Assembly: GCA_900708905.1 (NCBI GenBank)
Contig: CAADRB010000019.1
Coordinates: 561,514 to 625,513 of the forward strand
Reading direction: 5' to 3'
Length of the DNA: 64,000 nt
Source: Hymenolepis diminuta
Taxonomy: Eukaryota; Platyhelminthes; Cestoda; Cyclophyllidea; Hymenolepididae
Shown: piece by piece, positions 39,426 to 48,950 of the stretch
Layout of the letters: every line of letters starts with the position of its first letter
Position numbering within the stretch: the stretch's first letter is position 1
Notes under the pieces: model-generated
The model's database searches: none
What the model was told of the DNA's origin: nothing
The model's input: the letters and a program-made list of their open reading frames with translations, nothing else
Program-made: the position numbers and the translations under genes

Positions 39426-40895
39426 CATAACTTTATCTCTTTCATTATTACGACATCTTCTTTCACTGACACTATTTTGATATTTGTTTAGTTGTTTGGA
39501 ACCAGATAATTTATTTTTCTCTCTGCAAATGGATTATAAATGATGTATCTCAATATCTACAATATCAGTTTGCTTCAAAATTCACAAGAAGGCAGGGATT
39601 AAGTAAGGTTTATTTTAAAGTTCATAATTTTAGCCGTCAGAATGAAGTGCAACTACGTATATTCCGAGCAATATACGTTTAAAGTACTCATAGAAGTATT
39701 TTGATTGATGTAGGTGTATTTTTTTTAATGTTGATAAACAAATTCATTTTATTAATGTTTTAATATAAACAGTTTAGAAGAAAAACTTTACTGTCTCATA
39801 TTAGCTAACAGAAGAAAGATCTCCGATTTCGTATTAGATTCAGAAATTTAGAACCATATATTTTACGCAGCATTAGAAATTTGAATGAAGGCGACATATG
39901 AATCAAACATGTTTGTTATGAGATAATCCCGCTACGAAAAACAACCAGAGGACCCATTTACAAACTATTATCCGGGTTCTATGGAAATTATTATTAGCAT
40001 CAAAGGTGAATGAGTGTTTATCTTATATGATTTTATCTTAAGTAGATGTATTCAAACACATTCTACTATCCGCCCCATTTTTAGGGCATCAAATATATTC
40101 ACTCTTGGCTATACCAGATGGCTTATTCTGTAGATCATGATCTCCTACTCCTCTCTAAACTAGAGGACTTGGGATAAGTAATAATTTATTTCGGTTAAAA
40201 TTTTCATGCCTAGCCCTAAATGAGGGAAGTTAAAACGAAATAGATTTTTGAACTCCTGTCGTTTGATTTAGTCAAAATTTATTCCTATTTTGCTCTAATT
40301 ATTACAATGCTAATATTAGCACAAGCTCAGATTTGAGTGGTTCAATGAATTTCTTTAAAAGTATCTAAGCATACACTTTGTAAACAAACATTACTGATCA
40401 AGTTTATTAATGCAATCAACATGTGCAAATATATGTCATAAGCATATTTACAAACGCACTTAAATCGGAGACGGTGGAAATACAATTAGTCGAATATGGT
40501 ACTAACCTTTTCTAGTCGACTAGGAAGATCTCCGAACGGTGCAGCTGATTTGGAAAAAGGGAAACGCCAAGCACACAAGCGGCATCAGTTGATGTTAATC
40601 TTTTCCATGATCCGTGGTTTCTTGTTTCTTGAAGAGAGGGCACTGACAAAATGTTAACACGAAGGTCATTGTTTTATTTCTCGCCTTTTTGCAAGATGAA
40701 AGGTTGGTAGATTTATTTATTACCAAGCAAAACCAGAAGCCACTTTCAACAAATTTTAGTTATCTTTCTTGTTTTCAAGTTTGTCTTACTTGAAGTCTCG
40801 CAAAGTCATTCGAAATATTTTTATCTATTAAATTTATATTTATATTGAAATTATTAAAACTGATCCTAGGCCTTCAAAAAATATCAACTGGTATT
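39426..40895. other. AT-rich spacer before the NOL4-like remnant cluster
   Basis: No gene or block is recognised. A more mixed patch at 40.50-40.65k (CTAGTCGACTAG palindrome, GGAAACGCCAAGCACACAAG) has no match that I could find. Confidence 0.4.
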
Positions 40896-40899
40896 TTAG

Positions 40900-40986
40900 A
40901 ATCTCGAAAAAAGAAAGACAAGTGTAATGGCTAAAGAAGAACAACCTTCATCAAAAATTCTTTTACGGAAGTCAATTGAAAAAAAG
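40900..40986 (+). pseudogene. NOL4-like first exon, paralogous copy (a)
   Basis: A T-rich acceptor (..GTATTTTAG, AG at 40898-40899) is followed by a leader, an ATG at 40927, 20 codons beginning MAKEEQPSSK and ending SIEKK, and a phase-0 donor AAG|GTATGA. The leader and start (GACAA.TGTAATGGCTAAAGAAGAA) match the first exon of the 16-18k gene (GACAAAGCATAATGGATAAAGAGGAA), and that exon is also phase 0. It may be a live first exon of a paralogue, but since the downstream exons look broken, pseudogene is the safer call. Confidence 0.45.
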
Positions 40987-41568
40987 GTATGACAACAAAA
41001 TCAACATTGATGGAAACATATAAAGAAGAAGTTTTAAATGTTACTATATACAAAGTTAAGGCAGCAAGTCAGTTTTGATGCTCTTTCAGTGAATTGTCAG
41101 CATACACGCATGCTATATCAGATGTTCCAAGTTCTTTGTACTTCCAGTAATATGGATAATCAACTTTACTGGCAAATTTTGGATGTTTGAGTGTGGATTT
41201 CTCACACAAACAATATTAATATAACTTTCATCTAATCAAGTTAAATGTTATTAATACTTCTCTCAAATAAAACTATATTGAAGATACACGTTGGTGCTAC
41301 AAACCAATCAAAATTGTGACTGCTCACAAGCGTTAAGTAAAAATAAGGGCCGATTCAATTTTTAAAAATTAGGTTGGATTTCACTAGATCGGTCAGTAAC
41401 TTCCTGTGGCAGCCAAGGAATGCGATCAATATAGTTGAATGGACATGCTTAAAAGCTTGGCCCTAGTTAGATGTTAAAAACCACCGAAATCAAAATTGTA
41501 ATGGCTCAAGATCTGCCAAAGAAATTCAAACTAACATAAAAAATCATCAATGTATCCATCTTTTGCAG

Positions 41569-41633
41569 AATCTAGACAAATGGCTACTACTACCACGAAT
41601 CCTGTAAGGAAAAGTATTGAGCAACGAAGGCAG
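41569..41633 (+). pseudogene. NOL4-like first exon, paralogous copy (b)
   Basis: A good acceptor (CATCTTTTGCAG) is followed by AATCTAGACAA, an ATG at 41580, 18 codons MATTTTNPVRKSIEQRRQ and a weak phase-0 donor CAG|GTGTGC. Copy (a) begins AATCTCGAAAA after its acceptor and ends RKSIEKK. The shared AATCT.GA.AA leader, ATGGCT start and RKSIE(K/Q) end argue that (a) and (b) are duplicates 650 bp apart. They could also be alternative first exons of one transcript. Confidence 0.4.
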
Positions 41634-41836
41634 GTGTGCAATTATTCAAGTTCCTGTATTTTTTAATTAAAGAATGTGAACAAAAGTACTCAATGATAGC
41701 ATTTTGGTACTGCTTGGGCTGACTGGAATTTGAGAGTGTCAGTGTTAGTGTTTTTATTCACTGGCTCCGCAAATGGTGTTCTAGAAAATTCTTGTCCTTA
41801 TTACCAAAACTCATTTGTCTTATATATTTGAATGTC

Positions 41837-41859
41837 TATATATATATATGTGTGTGTGT
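41837..41859. repeat. (TA)n(TG)n microsatellite
   Basis: Seven TA units run directly into five TG units. A compound simple repeat, probably polymorphic, with no other role visible. Confidence 0.85.
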
Positions 41860-42351
41860 CACATGTAAAATAACAGAAAATTAACTTATAATAATACAAG
41901 GTAGCATTTTACTATTAGCATTCGAAAAGAGATAGCAGCCCATCTGTATGTACCTCTGTTACCGGATTTACGTTGCCCGGAGCCATTTTTTAGTTTACCA
42001 AGAGAGTCAGAACCTATTGCAAGAAATTCGTTAGCTTCAAAAATTTCAAGCACCAGTTTTATTTCAAAACCATCAAAATTCACGGATTGCACTAATTCAA
42101 TAACATTGAATTCGTTTAACGTTAAATTCTCTCGATCCCTCCCATTTATTGGATTAGATTCTGACTACAGTTCGACGTTTACGCATTTGTCTTACTGCCT
42201 TTCTACTTCAAATGAATTTTGAGGCCTGGTTATGTTCTTTCGCCAAGCGTACTACAATGTAAGCAGCACAACATGAATCTTCTATAGAAAGATATAGCAG
42301 TTAAATAATTGAAAAATATCAGAATGCAATCTTTAATTTCTGGCTAATCAG

Positions 42352-42444
42352 GCTCCACCCGCAGATCATTTTGCAAAAGATAGTTACTCTCCTACATTAA
42401 ATAAAGTTAGATCCATGCTGCTAGATATCAGACCACTTTCAGAG
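42352..42444 (+). pseudogene. NOL4-like exon-5 tail, broken paralogue
   Basis: A 31-codon piece starting APPADHFAKD and continuing YSPTLNKVRSMLLDIRPLSE matches the end of exon 5 of the intact gene (PPPAAHFAVAK, YSPTLNQATSMLLEVRPLSQ). An acceptor-like TTCTGGCTAATCAG precedes it, and an in-frame TAA lies further upstream. Where the intact gene has the donor CAG|GTAAGT, this copy has GAG|GCATAT, so the donor is lost. The frame then runs on to a stop without resembling exon 6. Order and orientation agree with the two first-exon pieces at 40.9 and 41.6k. Confidence 0.55.
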
Positions 42445-42911
42445 GCATATTGTTGTACTTACTTTGTACAGACTAAATGTAGCCTTAGTATTAACATCAT
42501 ATTCTTATTTAAAAGATCGACCTCGAATACATCCAACTTTATCAATAAAAGTTGCTCGAGGCTCTGACATACATTCTTGGTATATCACAGATGCTATTAC
42601 TAAAAATTAAGAAACTCGGACGACATTCTAAAGTACAAACCTTGTTTAATAAAGAAGGCTTTACTTTAACTGCTTAAACAAATAATTAAATCAAAATGTA
42701 TTTATGTAAAATTTCTGTGTGCAAGCTTTATTGAAAGCATGCGATTGAAGGACCATTAAATAATATGTTAATAATAGAGTTTTAACATTTTTTTCTTCGA
42801 ACTTATTATGCATATAATAAGCATGGAAGCTCTAAATTAATCAACAATGGTTTTGATTTCATGCAGTCTTTTTAGATGTTTAAACTACCACATCGGAGAA
42901 GTTTTACATAC

Positions 42912-43034
42912 CTGCAAATTATCGGGAGCCAAAAATGCATCACAGAAAGCCTTTGTTTTACTTCGTAATCTTGTTGCAAAAAACGGATACCTATTTGCGG
43001 CTCTATGAATTAGAATTTTATCGCTTTCTGGCAT
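42912..43034 (-). pseudogene. NOL4-type basic block, single exon on minus strand
   Basis: Minus-strand ATG at 43034, 41 codons, phase-0 donor CAG|GTATGT ending at 42912, with a stop codon immediately before the ATG. The middle (SDKILIHRAANRYP, then FFATRLRSKTKAF) follows the spacing of the NOL4 block: human EKIQAIIDSCRRQFPEY, then ERARKRIRTYL. Hydrophobic residues, the Pro and the basic ladder coincide. I could not connect it in frame to a next exon. It could be a fast-evolving live paralogue, a relic, or chance. Confidence 0.3.
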
Positions 43035-43391
43035 TTAAAAGCTTATTGATGTATTCTTATACGCCAAAATATGATTACAGTGACTAAAATATATTCAAAT
43101 GACTCATTTGACACACGAATTATTTAATTCAATTAAATTTCTTACTTGCTAAAGTGTAAGAAAACTGAGAGATCACTGGACTGTTTAATAAGCTCTTAAA
43201 TTACCAAAAGTCTATACGATTAAATAGTCTATGAACTAAGAACTTATCTGCAGCGTCTTTATTATTCAAAAATGCTTTTAAACAATAACTAAAAACTTCC
43301 CCAATTCACTAGGTGAAGTGTTTCAGACAAAAGATTTTGCTAGAGTGAAGTTATCATTGAACCATTCGGTTAATCATAATTAACCAGGGCG

Positions 43392-43720
43392 GTTTTTCAT
43401 GAGTATATCTGGTAGTACGTCTATAAGCATAGATCCCCTGATTTCTGATTTGCCTTCTTAAAACTTTTGGAAGTAGTTTAGGCCATGCGTTTCTCCAGTC
43501 TTCAAATTTGAAATCATGCTTCAATGCTCAGTCTATAAAATACCTCGAGAACATAAGTCTAGACGAAAATTTTTTAGCAAAACCTTGTAAACACGCTTTC
43601 TCATCCAGGCTTTCACGAATTTTTCCCATCTAGTATCTAAAATGAATTTAAATTTTATCGCTTTTGGGAGAGACAGGAGCCGTTCATTTTGCCGGAGAAG
43701 TGATTGATTACCCTTCAAAA
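43392..43720 (-). pseudogene. NOL4-type block, frame-shifted relic on minus strand
   Basis: Two minus-strand frames give WEKFVKAWMRKRVYK and, after a frame change near 43.54k, FEDWRNAWPKLLPK followed by RRQIRNQGIYAYRR. These resemble exon 4 of the intact gene (FVRKVVDETLDR; AWPQLEAK; RIRAYLKACRR) in order. In-frame stops and the shift mean it is not a working exon. The similarity is weak and needs a profile search. Confidence 0.25.
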
Positions 43721-43729
43721 TTATATTTG

Positions 43730-45759
43730 GTTTTAAAAGAAGATTTTCGAATGTGAGAAATGCTTTTCTTTTGGTACCTCTAAGGAATACCCTTTTTCCA
43801 TATTAATCAAGAATTAATGTTACCTCTTTACAGCTTAATTATACCTTCGTCCCTGTAGTTCTAATTCTTCATTTTCTTTGGCGACTTTTTAACGAAAAGG
43901 GGTACATTATTAATATACCGATGTGTTTCTAGGATTTTTACCGTAAGTAATTTTACGCGCTGTTTAAGCTTTTATTAAAGTATATAATTAAGCGGAACAG
44001 AATTTACGCTGGATTTAAATTTTTGTATTGCTTATTGACGGGGTTAAATATGGCAAAATAAATTCTAGGTGTATTTTAAATGTGATTTTGGTTAAGTAAA
44101 AGCCAAAAAGTATCATTTTCCCATATGCAAGATACTTCGATTCTCATTGAGTATAGGTAAATCATGATTGTTTTGAGCCTTTATTCTGGCTTCTTTGCAA
44201 GACTAGAATATGAGTATTGTGTCACAATAAATATTTAAGTGCAATATAATATAATGATATAATACTTAATTCTCTCGTTATTTTATTGAATACCTTCAAT
44301 TATAGGCAAACATAGTTTTACTACTACTATAAGCGTCACTCTGAATTGATTCGTTAATTGTTTTGTATTTCAGATTAATTTTATGTCAATTTTATACATA
44401 TATAAAAATAATGCGCTCTATTTACACTGCAAATGCCATCTCCCAAACAGAGCAAATTAATTATTTAGTTCTAATTCCTATGTTTACTCATTTGAAGTAT
44501 TTTGCCGAAATTGATAGCATCTATCAACGTATATAGCCGTGATCTTCCGACCTCACACATTTACATCATAGTTAGCACATGCGTAATATGCTGTGTTTTC
44601 AATTAACGAATGTCAACCTATTTATTAATTTTATTAATCCGAAAATCAGTTTTAAAAGGCCATGTCACAAGCCCACACATTTCTTCCTAGAGAGTCTCCG
44701 TGATCTTTCCATTATCATCGGATTTCCTTCTCTCTTCCACTTCAAGACATCTTATTGGAATATACTGAAATAAATGCAAAGTGATCTCGTTTAATAAGAA
44801 AAAAATAATACTTGAGTTTTGCAAATTTTGCTCTCACTCTTGTTGCTACGTATTCCAGCGTGCAAAAAAAGGCAAAATTAGCTAAATTTAAAAATAGCAG
44901 GACATAATACAGAAGATAAAAAAACTACCGTAAGCAATTGTCCATAAAATTTGTTTCCATAAGTGTTAAAGTGAATTAAATTTTAAGATAGAAAGTTCTG
45001 GAAGTTGAAAAAGAATGAAGTGCCTTGTTTAGATTATTACATGCAAAAAAGGTTAAGTTCACCACAAATGACAAAGGTTCTTCAAAAACAGAAGTATTCA
45101 TATGTTGACATCTAAATAAGAACTGATTTCTATGGTAGCTAACAAGTTCATAATGGAGAAATGCATTATATTGAGAAGAGAGGGAGAAAATAAAGAGTGG
45201 GAATAAACAATGCGGTCACTTACTCTCCGACAGCCCCAGTCAGGTACACGGTGAAACCAAAATAGATTTTCTTTTTGCCTGTAACCCATTCGAATATATG
45301 TTTAGGGAATAGTAACTGGTGAACAATTGGAATCCCTAAATGAGAGGTCAAAAGTTGTCAAAGTAAATTAATGCACCTTTAATCTTGAAAAAGTTGATAA
45401 TACGAATTAGCATGAAAATTGGTAAGCTTATATTTAAATTAAAAACCTTACTAAAAATAGTGAGTTCACCTTAAATAGACTTATAGAAAACTAGCTTTTC
45501 CGGTATGACATCATTACAGTTTCTCAACTATTACAAAATCAATATCAGTTGTTTATGAAGGAAGGTTGATTTATATATAGTGAATAGTTTAAAACAGCCT
45601 TTAACGTCTTCAATAACCAGCAGCATATATGAAAGCAAAAGAGGTAAGGAAAGTCCTTCAAATGCAAAGATCAGGATTTTGAACATTATAAAAAACCTTT
45701 TAATAAAAAATCATAGCTCTCACGGGCGGTTATCTATGAGGTCAATGAAAGAATAAGTA
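43730..45759. other. AT-rich spacer before the mariner element
   Basis: No gene is called. One minus-strand stretch (about 45.23-45.32k) has an acceptor-like CACCAG, an open frame containing GKKKIYFGFTVYLTGAVG and a strong donor GA|GTAAGT. It looks like a small exon with a transmembrane segment, but I could not find partner exons. Confidence 0.3.
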
Positions 45760-45792
45760 TCAGATGCAGCAGAAGTTCTGTCCAATTTTTGA
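45760..45792 (+). repeat. Left terminal inverted repeat of the mariner element
   Basis: TCAG, a variable six bases, CAGAAGTTCTGTCCA, then TTTTT. It pairs with the right end at 47049-47082 with a one-base length difference near the tip. Confidence 0.85.
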
Positions 45793-45939
45793 GCTGTGTT
45801 TAGGGAACAATTACTTCAATTTAGATTGTTCATATTGTATACTTATCTATGGTAATTAATAATACATTATTTCTTCTTTCAGATTGTGTGATAATTATCC
45901 TAATTAATAACTATTTCTAGCCCCAATTTACACTCCACA

Positions 45940-47009
45940 TGAAGACCATATCAAGCATATTTGACTGTTTGAATTTCATATAGGAAATACGGCAAGCTCA
46001 GCAGCAAATACACTCAAAGACACTTGTGGAAATGATGTTGTGAATGCAAAGACCTACAGAAGGTGATTTTCTGCAGGTGGTTTCAAAAAGGATGACTTCA
46101 GCCTGAAAGGCGAGAGATGAACCGAGAGCAGGATTATCAAACAAACTCAATTCTGAGTTATTGCAAGTTGTCATTGATGAAAATCCAACCTGCACTACTA
46201 GAAAACTGAACAGAACCTTTCACGTAAGTCGCCCTATGACCATATAGAGAGAAATGAAAAGACTTGGCTGGGAAATTCTCAAAGGCTGGGAAATGGGCTC
46301 CCATCCCCCACACACTATTTGTCAGAAATGAACAAGCAACAGCGTTTAACCTGTTGTGTTTCACTGCGTCCTCGTGAACTGAACTTCGGGCACCTTTTTA
46401 AGGCCGAATCATAACTGACAGTAACGAGAAGTGTATCTTTACAACAATGCTGAACGCAAAAGACAGTGACCAAGTCAGGACAGTGGTTCAAAGCCAATTC
46501 CACAACCGAGACATATTGGGACTGCACCCAGAGAAAATTCTTTTGTGAGTATGGTGGGATTTGAAGGGAATTGTTTATTATGAACTAATGTGTGACAATC
46601 AAACAATAACATTTGAGGTTTGCTGTCAGCAGCCAACTCGTTTAAAAGCAGTTAACGGCAGGAAAAACGGCCTTCTTTGATCAATCGAAAAAGAGAGACT
46701 CCTCAACATGACAACGCCATACCCCATACTTCAAGAATAACCAAAATATCATTGAAGAATTTGGCTGGGGAGTCATGTATCACCCACCATATTCTCCCGA
46801 TCTTCTCTTGCACCAATCGATTTTCATCTTTTCAGGAGCTTACAGAATCATTTAATGTGACAAAGGCTTACTTCAAGAGAAGAGGTCAAAATGAAGCTAG
46901 TTTCTTTTTTGAATACAAACTGACTAAATTCTATGAAGAAGGAGTCAGAAAGCTTATGGCAAAATGGGAAGATGTAATTCTTAAAAATGGTGATTATGTT
47001 AAGCACTAA
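45940..47009 (+). pseudogene. Mariner transposase pseudogene
   Basis: Read across shifted frames, the order of mariner motifs is kept. A helix-turn-helix region has GNDVVNAKTYRR and, one frame later, DEPRAGLSNKLNSELLQ..ENP. The linker WEMGSHP corresponds to the family's WVPH region. The catalytic core shows VWWDLKGIVYYEL near 46.55k, HDNAIPH (second catalytic Asp) near 46.71k and YSPDL near 46.79k, with the usual third Asp not seen. The C-terminal KLMAKWEDVILKNGDYV ends at the stop 47007-47009. Several in-frame stops and at least three frame changes make it non-functional. Confidence 0.85.
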
Positions 47010-47048
47010 ATAAATGTACTTTGACAAAATTTTCACTTTAATTTAAAT

Positions 47049-47082
47049 TAAAAATATGGACAGAACTTCTGTTACAACCTGA
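47049..47082 (-). repeat. Right terminal inverted repeat of the mariner element
   Basis: Plus-strand AAAAATATGGACAGAACTTC runs on to CTGTTACAACCTGA, the complement of the left end. It lies about 40 bp after the transposase stop codon, as is usual for mariners. Confidence 0.85.
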
Positions 47083-47084
47083 TA

Positions 47085-48870
47085 TTTTGCCTTTTCAATT
47101 ATCGGAAGATGAAATGAATTGAAGTGGCAAGATTTATCATCTTTTTTAAAACCGGTTTATAAGCAGTGAAAATAGTAGACACGCGCTTTCCGAAATCCCG
47201 AATACGAATCATAGATTTTAAATTTTGAAACCATGACGTTGCTTTCGTCATCTTTGCAGTCCTCTCCCATTCATTACCAAGCTCTCTTATAATCGATTTC
47301 AGTTATTTCTCATTATTAAAATCTTAATTTAGTTTAATAATTCAGTATGATGAATGAACCGATATGAGGCTGTCATTGGTTTAGGAAGCCGAGTTTAGTT
47401 AAACCTCCGGTGCGATAATTTACTTTTATTTTATTACGCAATTATTTACCTCAATATGCATAAGGTTTTCGGTATTTCCTCACATTAAAAGAGCATTTTT
47501 ATTCAAAGATGTAAAGAACTCGCTCTCATCTAAATCAGATGTCGCAGGTTTGATGACAACCAGTGTACAAGCTGTGCGAAATTTTAAATCGTTCAGTTTA
47601 TCCTGGCTACTAAAGAGAGTGTGGCAGAATTAAATTTTCGAGAAGTGACAGTTCGTTATGCTATCCTCGCCAGAAGATTATCATTGGAAGCATCTTTTAG
47701 ACAGGCTTCGTTATACTTCTTTATCTAAAAGAGTTTCGTGATAAATTAAGTTTGATAGTTTTTATTCATCTTCCGCAGTTAATATTCAAAATTCATAGCC
47801 TTAGTAATAATCGGTTGCTTGTATCAATTAATTGATATTTACAGATAAATTTCGCATTATAATAGTTTTTATAATTTTTATAACTAAGAAATGCACAGTT
47901 TATCTTTTACAAAGCAATAAAAAATATGTGTCGATGAAACACAGTCAAAATAGATATCTGCATACACGATTTTAGCTCACAAACAGCCTGTTTCTCTTCG
48001 GGTGGTCTCCTCGAATCTCGTCATGGATATTATTTTTATATATTTAATTGGAATTTTCTGAAATAAAAACTTCCCGTCTTAATTTTTGCAGCATGTGCTA
48101 CTGGGCAGGTGAAGACATCTAACTTCTTCGAACATACATTTTTCCTAAATTCACATTACCTTCTAAATTCAGAAATCCTTTCGTGATCAGCAGTTATTAA
48201 ATTAACCTATGTTTGGTAATTTAATTACTCCAAATGGTTAAGCAAGTCTGGAGAGCAGCGAACGGGATAAGTGATACACGAGGGGAGAGAATTACTTCAC
48301 TCCTATTTCGGACTCCTTCTTGGACAGAGGAGCATAGTTAGTTTTGTACGTAATTTCACAAAACGGGGTAGAGGTAGGAATAGACAAGTAAAACTCTAGT
48401 CTTCGAGAAACTTGAGCACCATACAGGATTTGAGAAATTTGTTATACCCATGTTTTAAAGCAACTAACAGGTCTCAACACGGAATTGTGGGTTGGCCTGA
48501 GTCTGATCGATTAATTTCCAATATTTCAGTAGTGTAGAAGGGAAGGTGAAAGAATGTATCCGCACAGAAACGGAGAAAATCTGTTTTAAGTAGTTCTCGG
48601 TGGTTACATGCTTGCAAATTTAGGCCGGTTTGTTTATTTCTGATGGAGTTATGATAGCGAAAAGAAAAAATTTTCTGACCACTTTATTGGACAATACGGC
48701 TCTAAAAGATATTAAGCAAAGACGTACTGTAAAAGCAACAAATCAACTCACATACTTTCTAAACTGCTTTTGGGAAAAATGATGCCAAAATTTCAACCCC
48801 AAAGAGGTGGAGAGAAAATAGGGGGTGATTACTATCCTTCGTTTTTTTACTTGCATATATCAGTGGGATA
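47085..48870. other. Gene-free DNA between the mariner element and block C4
   Basis: AT-rich, with a more mixed patch at 48.2-48.6k. No exons or RNA genes are recognised, and the patch could not be aligned to a repeat block. Confidence 0.4.
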
Positions 48871-48879
48871 AATGATTGT

Positions 48880-48950
48880 CTATTTCATGGAGAAATCAGC
48901 TGTATCCAATTACTTAACACCACAATCCCCTCACTTCCTTTGGATAAAGA
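48880..48950 (+). repeat. Repeat block C, extra partial copy (copy 4)
   Basis: TTTCATGGAGAAATC, CCAATTACTTAACACCACA, then CCCC matches C3 (TTTCTTGGGAAAATCC..CCAATTACCTAACAC) and C2 (GATTACTTAATGCCACAG..CCCC). Only the left third of the block is recognisable. A GACAAGGTG..ACCACCTACAT stretch at 50.31-50.35k may be the F end of the same copy. Confidence 0.4.

Larger units (their letters stand above)
45760..47082 (+). mobile_element. Dead mariner (Tc1/mariner) DNA transposon, 1.32 kb
   Basis: Left end TA|TCAGATGCAGCAGAAGTT (TA at 45758-45759) and the reverse complement of the right end TA|TCAGGTTGTAACAGAAGT (TA at 47083-47084) form imperfect terminal inverted repeats of about 30 bp, both continuing into CTGTCCA and a T-run. 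Both ends carry the TA target duplication typical of the family, and the length is typical for mariner. The transposase inside is in the plus direction and is broken by stops and frameshifts. The element is therefore immobile, though its ends might still be recognised by a related active transposase. Confidence 0.9.

Noticed and set aside
41886..42092. Minus-strand 68-codon frame (VNFDGFEIKLVLEIFEAN..)
   Set aside because: It reads like a protein, but no acceptor/donor pair fits, it overlaps the plus-strand NOL4-like remnant region, and no family is recognised.
42470..42590. Possible terminal exon on minus strand (ASVIYQECMSEPRATFIDKV.. to a stop)
   Set aside because: It has a good acceptor, but the frame does not join the phase-0 donor at 42912, and it overlaps the plus-strand exon-5 remnant read-through. 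Not supported enough.
46158..47036. Minus-strand frames across 46.0-47.0k
   Set aside because: They are antisense to the plus-strand mariner transposase remnant.
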